Below, one piece after another: positions 34,809-39,964 of a stretch of DNA of 39,964 nucleotides. The stretch's first letter is position 1, and each line of letters opens with the position of its first letter. The notes below the pieces were generated by a model. That model searched no databases. It saw only the letters and a program-made list of their open reading frames with translations, and had not been told where the DNA came from. The position numbers and the translations under genes are program-made. Origin of the DNA: Pseudomonadota bacterium (GTDB lineage Bacteria; Pseudomonadota; Gammaproteobacteria; Pseudomonadales; Pseudomonadaceae); contig JAEYXX010000039.1 in the NCBI GenBank assembly GCA_023431055.1, positions 1 through 39,964 of the forward strand, written 5' to 3'.

Positions 34809-35426
34809 TCAAGCCGGAGTGAGGCACTCCGGCGCATCCAGCTGTGGATCGTTGACCAGCGTTGCCAGCGCGCGCTCACGCAGCGCCATCTGCGGCTTGA
34901 GCAGTAGCGCTGCCAGTTGCTCGGGCGGCGTGTCGTTGCTCAACCACAACGCCTGTTCGTGCTCGCCGAGAATCAAGGGCCGCCGCAGCGTGGCAGCCTC
35001 CTGAGTGATCAGCGCCACGCTCAGGTACTCCTGCCCGCCCACCGGATAAAGCTCCCACAACGCCGCGAAATACATCATCGGCTCACCGTTGCTCATCCAG
35101 TAAGGCCGCTTGCGCGCACCCCCGCGCCACTCATAAAAGCCATTGGCCGGCAGCAGCGCACGACGCTGGCGAAAGGGCTCACGGAACATCGGCTGCTCGG
35201 CCAGGGTTTCGGCGCGGGCATGAGCCGGGGTCTTGGACAGATCCTTGAGCCAGGCAGGCGTCAGCCCCCAACGCGCCGCGGCCGCTTGCGGCCCTTGCTC
35301 GCCAGCACGCAACATCAGCACCTGACCGTTGGGCGCGAGGTTCCAGTGCGGCTTCTGGTCAGCGGGAAAGCCGGGCAACGCCGCAAAAGCGGGCGACCAG
35401 CGGAACAGGGCATAACGTCCACACAT
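34809..35426 (-). CDS. SRAP/YedK-family protein, atypical active site
   Basis: This 205-residue protein belongs to the SRAP family (YedK in E. coli, HMCES in human), which forms a crosslink to abasic sites in single-stranded DNA. The N-terminal CGRY gives C2 after methionine removal, and E99 in NGFYEW is present. Two further active-site residues are not: the asparagine of the NARAET motif is H69 here (AHARAET), and the segment that normally reads HxRMP is shortened to LRRPLIL, leaving no histidine. Activity is therefore uncertain. A perfect 8-bp hairpin (34813-34820 / 34826-34833) overlaps its last codons. It converges with the chemoreceptor gene. Confidence 0.85.
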   Translation of the reverse strand: MCGRYALFRWSPAFAALPGFPADQKPHWNLAPNGQVLMLRAGEQGPQAAAARWGLTPAWLKDLSKTPAHARAETLAEQPMFREPFRQRRALLPANGFYEWRGGARKRPYWMSNGEPMMYFAALWELYPVGGQEYLSVALITQEAATLRRPLILGEHEQALWLSNDTPPEQLAALLLKPQMALRERALATLVNDPQLDAPECLTPA

Positions 35427-35453
35427 GAAACGACTCGACAGGCAGGGGGCGCG

Positions 35454-35714
35454 TCAACAGAGCAACACGCCCTGAAAGGACTCTGGCTCATCGCCAGGCA
35501 CAGGTTGCGCCGCATTGTACTCAGCGATCAGCGTACGCGCCCGTTCGGCGTACGGATCAGCGACGACCAAACCAAGCAGGCCGCACGCCGGCAACTCCCC
35601 CACCGCACCGACCAGATGCTGACCGAGCAGGTGCGCCTCGACGCCCTCACTGGCCAGCATGTCCACCAGCATCTGCCCTTCCAGCAGGTTTTCCGGTTCG
35701 TAGATTCGTTGCAT
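35454..35714 (-). CDS. DUF2007-family small protein
   Basis: This 86-residue protein has the DUF2007 (putative signal-transducing protein) pattern: RIYEPENLLEGQMLVDMLASEGVEAHLLGQHL at the start, then VVADPYAERARTLIAEY. The fold is predicted to resemble ACT/PII-like small sensors; its function is unknown to me. Its ATG at 35714 overlaps the stop codon of the CPXCG gene (TGATG), so the two are coupled. It lies 27 bases before the SRAP gene on the same strand. Confidence 0.88.
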   Translation of the reverse strand: MQRIYEPENLLEGQMLVDMLASEGVEAHLLGQHLVGAVGELPACGLLGLVVADPYAERARTLIAEYNAAQPVPGDEPESFQGVLLC

Positions 35715-35896
35715 CAGTCGTTCTCCCCGCGAACGTCCAACTCCCACTCGGTGCCGTCCGTACGCAGCTCGAACTCGATCGGCCGGCAACACACCGGACA
35801 ATCTTCGATGTAGGACTGATCACCACCCGACAGATCCAGCAGCGCCTCGGCCGGCTCGCCGCAATAGGGGCAATAATACGTCTCGCTTTCCAGCAT
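35714..35896 (-). CDS. CPXCG motif-containing cysteine-rich small protein
   Basis: This 60-residue protein has two cysteine pairs, CPYCG (about 9-13) and CPVCC (about 33-37), spaced like a zinc ribbon. The family name refers to the first motif. It is acidic and probably cytoplasmic; no biochemical role is known to me. GGAGG precedes the ATG at 35896. It is the first gene of a small minus-strand unit with the DUF2007 gene and perhaps the SRAP gene. Confidence 0.88.
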   Translation of the reverse strand: MLESETYYCPYCGEPAEALLDLSGGDQSYIEDCPVCCRPIEFELRTDGTEWELDVRGEND

Positions 35897-35922
35897 CGCG
35901 GCCTCCTTGTGACTTGGCGGTA

Positions 35923-35928
35923 TAATCG
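35923..35928 (+). promoter_or_regulatory. Candidate -10 element for the acyltransferase gene
   Basis: A perfect TATAAT lies between GGCG and CGCC (35918-35932), 69 bases before the acyltransferase start. No recognisable -35 hexamer is 16-18 bases upstream, so a start there would need an activator, or the match is coincidence. Confidence 0.35.
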
Positions 35929-35996
35929 CCGGTCTACTGCTCACCCTGCTTAGCAGTCGACACTTCAACCTTCGCCGTTACAGAACACAAGAGAGC

Positions 35997-37160
35997 ATGA
36001 TGGGCGCATTCGATGCCATCCGACCCTATGCCGATGCAGAAGTGCGCCCCGTGCTGGCGCGCCTGCTCGCCGACCCGGCGTTTCTCGGCACCCTTACCCG
36101 CTTTCGTTTTCCGCGACTGGCCGGGCCCCTGGGCTGGCTGCTCAAGCCGCTGATTGCCGCACGCCTGCGCAGCGAGTTCGCCAGCATCGATTCGGTCTCC
36201 AAGCTGCAGGAAAAGATCGAGCCCTACATAGACCGCACCATCGAGCATGCCAGCGACGGTATCAGCTACTCCGGTCTGGAACATCTGCAGCCCGGCAAGC
36301 CCTACCTTTACCTGGCCAACCACCGCGACATCGTCATGGATCCGGCCTTCGTCAACTACGCGGTCTACCATGCCGGCCTGCAGACGCCGCGCATCGCCAT
36401 TGGCGACAACCTGTTGCAGCGCCCTTTCGTCAGCGACCTGATGCGCCTGAACAAGAGCTTCATCGTGCATCGCTCGATCAGCGGCCGACGCGAGAAACTG
36501 GCGGCTTATCAGCTGCTCTCCGCCTATATCAACCACTCGATCCGCGAAGACGGCGAGTCGATCTGGATCGCCCAGGCCGAAGGCCGCGCCAAGGACGGTG
36601 ACGACCGTACCGACTCGGCCATCCTCAAGATGTTCCACATGAGCCGCAAGGACGAGCCGTTCGCCGCGGTGATCGACTCGCTCAACCTGATCCCGGTGTC
36701 GATCAGTTATGAATACGACCCCTGCGACCTGGCCAAGGCCCGCGAGCTGAGCGTGCGCGCCGCCACCGGCAGCTACACCAAGGCGCCGGGTGAAGACGAC
36801 GCCAGCATTGCCCTGGGCATCACTGGCTACAAGGGCCGTGTGCACCTGCACTTCGGCCCACCGGTAGGTGGCCTGGAGGACACCAAGCAGCTGGCTCAGG
36901 CGCTGGACCGCCACATCCTCGGCCAATACCGCCTGTTCCCCGTGCATTACCTGGCGTACGCCATATGGGAGGGCCGCGAGGCCGAACTGAAGGTGCCGGC
37001 GGCGAGCGAGCTGTTCCCGGCCGCGGAGCTGGCCAAGGCTGAAGCCGAGTGGCAAAAGCGCTTGGATGCCTGCAGCGCAGAGCAAAGGCCCTTCCTGATC
37101 CTGCAGTACGCCAACCCGGTGCGTAATCAGTACCGGATCAAAGCCGGTCTGCCTTTGTAA
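35997..37160 (+). CDS. 1-acyl-glycerol-3-phosphate acyltransferase-like protein (HX5D form)
   Basis: This 387-residue protein is in the PlsC/glycerol-phosphate acyltransferase superfamily. The expected catalytic box is NHRDIVMD (about 108-115), where the spacing from H109 to D115 is HX5D rather than HX4D. The acceptor-side block EGRAKDGDDRTD (about 199-210) and IPVSISYEYDP (about 233-243) follow the pattern of the group. No clear membrane helix is visible. It probably adds an acyl chain to a lysophospholipid or glycerol phosphate. Two adjacent ATGs (35997 and 36000) are both possible. It ends at a strong terminator. It is not closely related to the acyltransferase at 5122. Confidence 0.87.
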   Translation: MMGAFDAIRPYADAEVRPVLARLLADPAFLGTLTRFRFPRLAGPLGWLLKPLIAARLRSEFASIDSVSKLQEKIEPYIDRTIEHASDGISYSGLEHLQPGKPYLYLANHRDIVMDPAFVNYAVYHAGLQTPRIAIGDNLLQRPFVSDLMRLNKSFIVHRSISGRREKLAAYQLLSAYINHSIREDGESIWIAQAEGRAKDGDDRTDSAILKMFHMSRKDEPFAAVIDSLNLIPVSISYEYDPCDLAKARELSVRAATGSYTKAPGEDDASIALGITGYKGRVHLHFGPPVGGLEDTKQLAQALDRHILGQYRLFPVHYLAYAIWEGREAELKVPAASELFPAAELAKAEAEWQKRLDACSAEQRPFLILQYANPVRNQYRIKAGLPL

Positions 37161-37179
37161 GGCGCATTTCGCACAAACG

Positions 37180-37211
37180 AAAACGGCAGCCAATGGGCTG
37201 CCGTTTTTTTT
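37180..37211 (+). terminator. Strong intrinsic terminator
   Basis: AAAACGGCAGCC (37180-37191) pairs perfectly with GGCTGCCGTTTT (37196-37207) around loop AATG, followed by eight T (37204-37211). It ends the acyltransferase gene and also stands at the end of the convergent small membrane protein gene. Confidence 0.93.
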
Positions 37212-37223
37212 GTCGCTCAGGCA

Positions 37224-37499
37224 TCAAAGCCGCGTGCTGAACCAGGACAACAGCAGAGCCGCGCCGAGACAAATGCCACCGAAGCGATAGAAGAAGCGAT
37301 TGATGCGCAGCGTACGCTCGTCCTGCACATCGGCTTCGTCCAGTTCACCCTGAGCCAGCACGCGCGCCACGCCGCGCTGCTCGCGCAAGCGGGTCATCAG
37401 GCACAACCAGCTACCGGCCACGGCAAAGAACAATGCCAGCGAATTCAACGCCCCAGCCGGATGAGCGAGAAACAGCGACCACAACACCTGCAACGACAT
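37224..37499 (-). CDS. Small membrane protein of unknown function
   Basis: This 91-residue protein has a hydrophobic N-terminal half (about 5-36), a charged middle (LREQRGVARVLAQGELDEADVQDERTLRIN) and a C-terminal transmembrane helix (about 73-88). I do not recognise the family. The ATG at 37499 follows GAGGTGG; an ATG seven codons upstream is less likely. It converges with the acyltransferase. Confidence 0.75.
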   Translation of the reverse strand: MSLQVLWSLFLAHPAGALNSLALFFAVAGSWLCLMTRLREQRGVARVLAQGELDEADVQDERTLRINRFFYRFGGICLGAALLLSWFSTRL

Positions 37500-37770
37500 G
37501 CACCACCTCGAGAACAGCATGGTGCAGTGAGCGCGTCACCGCACCAGAATGGGGATTGCGACTGAAACAGATCATTTCAGCCCCCGAAAAGTCGTCGCGC
37601 AGTGTACTGAAATCCCGCTTTTATAAGGTTCGTTTCCGACGAACGCGGCCCGCTATCCCGAAATCGTCTGAAAACTGTCACATGCCTGGCCTAGGGTTTG
37701 TATCTCTAAGACTGACCAAGCAGTCACGACTGTGCTGGAGCCAAACTTCAATGTCCGTGGAGGACCCGCC

Positions 37771-37977
37771 ATGCTTAATTCACAACCGCTGGATCGCGAT
37801 TACCTGATCGACTCGCTGGATGAAGTGGACGCCGTGGTCGACGAACTTTCCTTCAACGTCCAGGACCAGCATTGGCTGGTGTACTGCGCGCTGGGTGGCC
37901 ATGAGCACTATGACCTGCCGGACATCGATAACCGCACCGGCATGTGCTTGCCGGAGTTCTATGCCGAAGCGGCTTGA
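37771..37977 (+). CDS. Small acidic protein of unknown function
   Basis: This 68-residue protein is acidic, with DSLDEVDAVVDELSF and HEHYDLPDIDN. I do not recognise a family. GGAGG lies upstream of the ATG at 37771, and a strong hairpin follows the stop, so it looks like a complete single-gene unit. Confidence 0.75.
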   Translation: MLNSQPLDRDYLIDSLDEVDAVVDELSFNVQDQHWLVYCALGGHEHYDLPDIDNRTGMCLPEFYAEAA

Positions 37978-37995
37978 AGCTCCGAGACAAACGAA

Positions 37996-38018
37996 AACGC
38001 CCCGCAATGCGGGGCGTT
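37996..38018. terminator. Bidirectional terminator
   Basis: AACGCCCCGC (37996-38005) pairs perfectly with GCGGGGCGTT (38009-38018) around loop AAT, with A- and T-rich flanks on both sides. It separates the 68-residue gene from the convergent lipoprotein gene. Confidence 0.88.
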
Positions 38019-38038
38019 GTTTATGGCGGCGCCATGAA

Positions 38039-38623
38039 TTACTGCAGCAGGACCTGGCCGATGGTCGGATCCTTGAAGGCGCGGGTCAGCGCATCGCTGA
38101 GCACGTCGCCCACCAGCTTGGTGTTGGTCTGCTGGTTCGGTGCAGTGCCGAAACGCTGGTTCAGCGAAGCGCCATAACGGCCGGTATAGCGGCGGCTACC
38201 GCCCTGTACATCAGCACGGATCGAAGCGGAGATATCCGCCTCGGTCACGTACATACCCTCTTTCGGCGACTGGTACTTCAGCTCCGCCAGGGTGATGGTC
38301 AGCTGCGGCGCGTTATAGGCATTGGGCGACGGGGTGAAGCCAAGCAGGCGCACGGCAGCTTCGGCCTCGGCCTGCAGTTTGGGCAGCACATGCTCAGCGC
38401 TGACACTGATCGAGCTGGTTTCCGGATACAGGCCGCCACGGGTGCCAAGCACCGGCGAAGGACGACCATCGACCACGCGCACCACCACCGGCTGGCCCTG
38501 CCCCACCGGGGTCAGCGAGCTGGTGAGTTTGGGTTGCGGGGTGAGTTGCTGAGGGCTGAGGGCGCAACCGGCCAGAGTCAGGCTGGCGGCAGCAAGCAAG
38601 GCGATCAACGCACGGTGCAGCAT
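38039..38623 (-). CDS. YajG-family lipoprotein
   Basis: This 194-residue protein has a signal peptide with lipobox TLAGC (C20) and a body resembling YajG lipoproteins: VVVRVVDGRPSPVLGTRGG, then VLPKLQAEAEAAVRLLGF and LTITLAELKY. It should be anchored in the outer membrane; function is not known. I chose the ATG at 38623, which GGAGAG precedes at good spacing; the ATG six bases upstream is too close to it. Confidence 0.85.
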   Translation of the reverse strand: MLHRALIALLAAASLTLAGCALSPQQLTPQPKLTSSLTPVGQGQPVVVRVVDGRPSPVLGTRGGLYPETSSISVSAEHVLPKLQAEAEAAVRLLGFTPSPNAYNAPQLTITLAELKYQSPKEGMYVTEADISASIRADVQGGSRRYTGRYGASLNQRFGTAPNQQTNTKLVGDVLSDALTRAFKDPTIGQVLLQ

Positions 38624-38789
38624 GCTCATCTCTCCGAGTGAGGTAAAAGTGGCCGGCAGTATACCCAGCGCGGCCTGAGGCCGACAGTGGTGCAGCATAG
38701 GACCGCCAGCACAGCATTGCGGTTCCTGTCATCAGCCTGTCACCGCGCCCTGGCATAAAGATACCCGTCACCACGCTGGAGCCTTCGCC

Positions 38790-39020
38790 ATGCTGTTGCG
38801 CCGTCTGTTCAGCCGCGCTCGCCCGATGCGCCATTTCGCCCTGATCGATGGTCAGGGGCTTTGCCGTGCCCTGCGGCAGATGCAGGAACACCCGAGCCAG
38901 CCTGGGTGGGTGGAAGTTCGCGAGCCGAGCATCTCCTGGCTGGGCTCCCCCTTGCCTGCCAGCGCCCGAATCACCCCGGTCGTCACACACGCACCAGCCG
39001 CTCGCCCGTTGGCGGCCTGA
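38790..39020 (+). CDS. Short protein of unknown function
   Basis: This 76-residue reading frame starts with MLLRRLFSRARPMRHFALIDGQGLCRALRQM and ends in a proline/alanine-rich tail. GGAG lies upstream of the ATG. The segment WVEVREPSISWLGSPLPASAR looks protein-like rather than a shadow, and I vaguely recall similar short proteins in Pseudomonas near mqo, but I cannot verify this. Confidence 0.55.
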   Translation: MLLRRLFSRARPMRHFALIDGQGLCRALRQMQEHPSQPGWVEVREPSISWLGSPLPASARITPVVTHAPAARPLAA

Positions 39021-39483
39021 CCGGCGGAAGAATAAAAGTCACGCAGGGGCGATCAATTTCCCCTCATTCACCGTTATAATCGCGCCCCGATTATAAGGAC
39101 GTCTCCTGATCGGGCCGCACGACCTCGCCGATGCAACGTCATCGCCCCGCCCCAGAGAGTCGCCCACTTCGAGCTGCCGCTTCCGGCCAGCCGCTTTCAG
39201 CCCATATGCAGAGCCGATAGCAGCCATGCATTGCATGTTTTGCACGGGCAAAAGCGCGCCGAGGCAGTCGAGCTTTTGAGGTTCACCGCTCCAAAAGAGC
39301 GTGAAAAAAACGGTTTTTACAAACTTCACAAGAGTGTGGCGAACAGATGAACAGTTTTGCGTCCGCAAATCCCAGCCTTGACCCTCCCCGCCGAACGACA
39401 GGGCATCACGCCTGAGTCTGCCGGTATCGCCCTGAAAGGCCGAACGGCCATCCATCTGGTGCAGTTTTCTTGGAGAGAGGTTA
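39021..39483. other. Long leader region upstream of mqo
   Basis: These 463 bases have no gene I can support; an open frame on the minus strand (39039-39455) looks like a shadow. They include a perfect AT-rich palindrome (39074-39096), a small hairpin CGCTC/GAGCG (about 39285-39299), an A/T-rich run around 39301-39320, and the mqo ribosome site GAGAGAGG just before 39484. The length suggests regulation of the central-metabolism gene that follows, or a non-coding RNA. Confidence 0.6.
39074..39096. promoter_or_regulatory. Perfect AT-rich inverted repeat containing TATAAT on both strands
   Basis: TTATAATCG (39074-39082), spacer CGCCC, CGATTATAA (39088-39096). Each arm contains TATAAT, on opposite strands. 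No good -35 hexamer is visible at 16-18 bases on either side. It may be a -10 element, an operator or an RNA hairpin. Confidence 0.5.
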
Positions 39484-39964
39484 ATGGCGCATAACGATTA
39501 CCAAAGCGTAGATGTGGTGCTGGTTGGCGCTGGCATCATGAGCGCGACCCTGGGCGTACTGCTCAAGGAACTCAACCCCGGCATCACCCTGGAAGTGGTA
39601 GAGCTGCGCGAGTCCGGCGCAGTGGAAAGCTCCAACCCCTGGAACAACGCCGGCACCGGTCACGCCGCGCTGTGCGAGCTGAACTACACCCCGGAAGGCG
39701 CGGACGGCAGCATCGACATCAAGAAGTCGGTGAACATCAACGCCCAGTTCGAGGAGTCCAAGCAGTTCTGGGCCTACCTGATCGAAAAAGGCGCGATCAA
39801 CTCGCCGAAGACCTTCATCAACCCGGTCCCGCACATGAGCTTCGTGCGCGGCAACAGCGGTATCGCCTTCCTCAAGAAGCGTTTCGAGGCCCTGCGCCAG
39901 CACCACGCCTTCACCGAGATGGAGTACACCGAAGATCGTGCCACCATCGCCGAGTGGGCGCCGC
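39484..39964 (+). CDS. mqo: Malate:quinone oxidoreductase (N-terminal part, cut by window end)
   Basis: The visible 160 residues are the N-terminus of a membrane-associated FAD enzyme that oxidises malate to oxaloacetate and passes electrons to quinone. The FAD-binding motif [14 protein letters not shown] is at about 11-24, followed by [31 protein letters not shown] and [13 protein letters not shown], all Mqo hallmarks. GAGAGAGG lies just upstream of the ATG. The gene continues beyond the right edge. From memory P. aeruginosa has two mqo genes; which one this resembles cannot be settled from this piece. Confidence 0.95.
   Translation, partial: MAHNDYQSVDVVLVGAGIMSATLGVLLKELNPGITLEVVELRESGAVESSNPWNNAGTGHAALCELNYTPEGADGSIDIKKSVNINAQFEESKQFWAYLIEKGAINSPKTFINPVPHMSFVRGNSGIAFLKKRFEALRQHHAFTEMEYTEDRATIAEWAP

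Noticed and set aside
34813..34833. Perfect hairpin GCCGGAGT / ACTCCGGC as a terminator for the chemoreceptor
   Set aside because: It lies inside the last codons of the SRAP gene and has no T run; it could be coding coincidence, so it is mentioned only with that gene.
35934..37193. 419-codon open frame on the minus strand
   Set aside because: Shadow of the acyltransferase at 35997; no recognisable motif and it covers that gene's terminator.
1..39964. CRISPR arrays, insertion sequences, prophage genes, tRNA or rRNA
   Set aside because: I saw no evenly spaced direct repeats, no transposase or integrase, and no tRNA-like or rRNA-like segment; all the large blocks are ordinary chromosomal genes.

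Overview
The window reads as chromosomal DNA of a Pseudomonas species. It is GC-rich throughout, uses Pseudomonas-style ribosome binding sites, and its gene orders match, from memory, P. aeruginosa PA0829-PA0838 (glutathione peroxidase, slyD, ackA-pta, acyltransferase, OmpA lipoprotein, oruR, hydrolases) and the P. putida PP_0762-PP_0767 neighbourhood (hydroxyacid dehydrogenase, acyl-CoA ligase, DUF1302, DUF1329, LuxR regulator). The P. mendocina/oleovorans side of the genus is my guess; nothing here fixes the species. The window holds 34 protein genes, one riboswitch, one imperfectly palindromic repeat and a good set of intrinsic terminators. I see no tRNA, rRNA, CRISPR array, insertion sequence or prophage.

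Layout. 1-121: palindromic repeat directly abutting a glutathione peroxidase. 793-4862: slyD, then a DUF3565 gene and ackA-pta (acetate overflow and activation). 5122-6018: a PlsC-like acyltransferase. 6034-11943 (minus): a CHASE-PAS-PAS hybrid histidine kinase with three receiver domains, and the REC-PAS-GGDEF-EAL response regulator immediately downstream of it, probably one c-di-GMP signalling operon. 12177-13645 (minus): two tandem, paralogous glycine-zipper/OmpA lipoproteins. 13710-15379 (minus): oruR-like AraC regulator translationally coupled to a metallo-beta-lactamase-fold hydrolase. 15749-17621: a ferritin-like-type metal-dependent hydrolase and an alpha/beta hydrolase, convergent on one terminator.

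17758-27277 is the most interesting block: a MalT-type LuxR regulator, a DUF1329 periplasmic/LolB-like protein, a DUF1302 outer-membrane beta-barrel, a medium/long-chain acyl-CoA ligase and, divergently, an acetyl-CoA acetyltransferase. I read it as an envelope-to-beta-oxidation route for a lipid or ester-like substrate whose envelope step is not understood. 27324-31497: LysE exporter, 2-hydroxyacid dehydrogenase, rsmC, then a yybP-ykoY (Mn2+) riboswitch in front of a TMEM165/GDT1-family Mn exporter, then a SnoaL-like protein.

31551-37977: M48 lipoprotein protease, a dCache chemoreceptor, a divergent SRAP/YedK protein that lacks two of the family's active-site residues, two small coupled genes (DUF2007 and CPXCG), a second acyltransferase with an HX5D rather than HX4D motif, and small proteins of unknown role. 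38039-39964: a YajG-like lipoprotein, a short unknown ORF, a 463-bp leader with a perfect AT-rich palindrome, and the start of mqo (malate:quinone oxidoreductase), which runs off the window.
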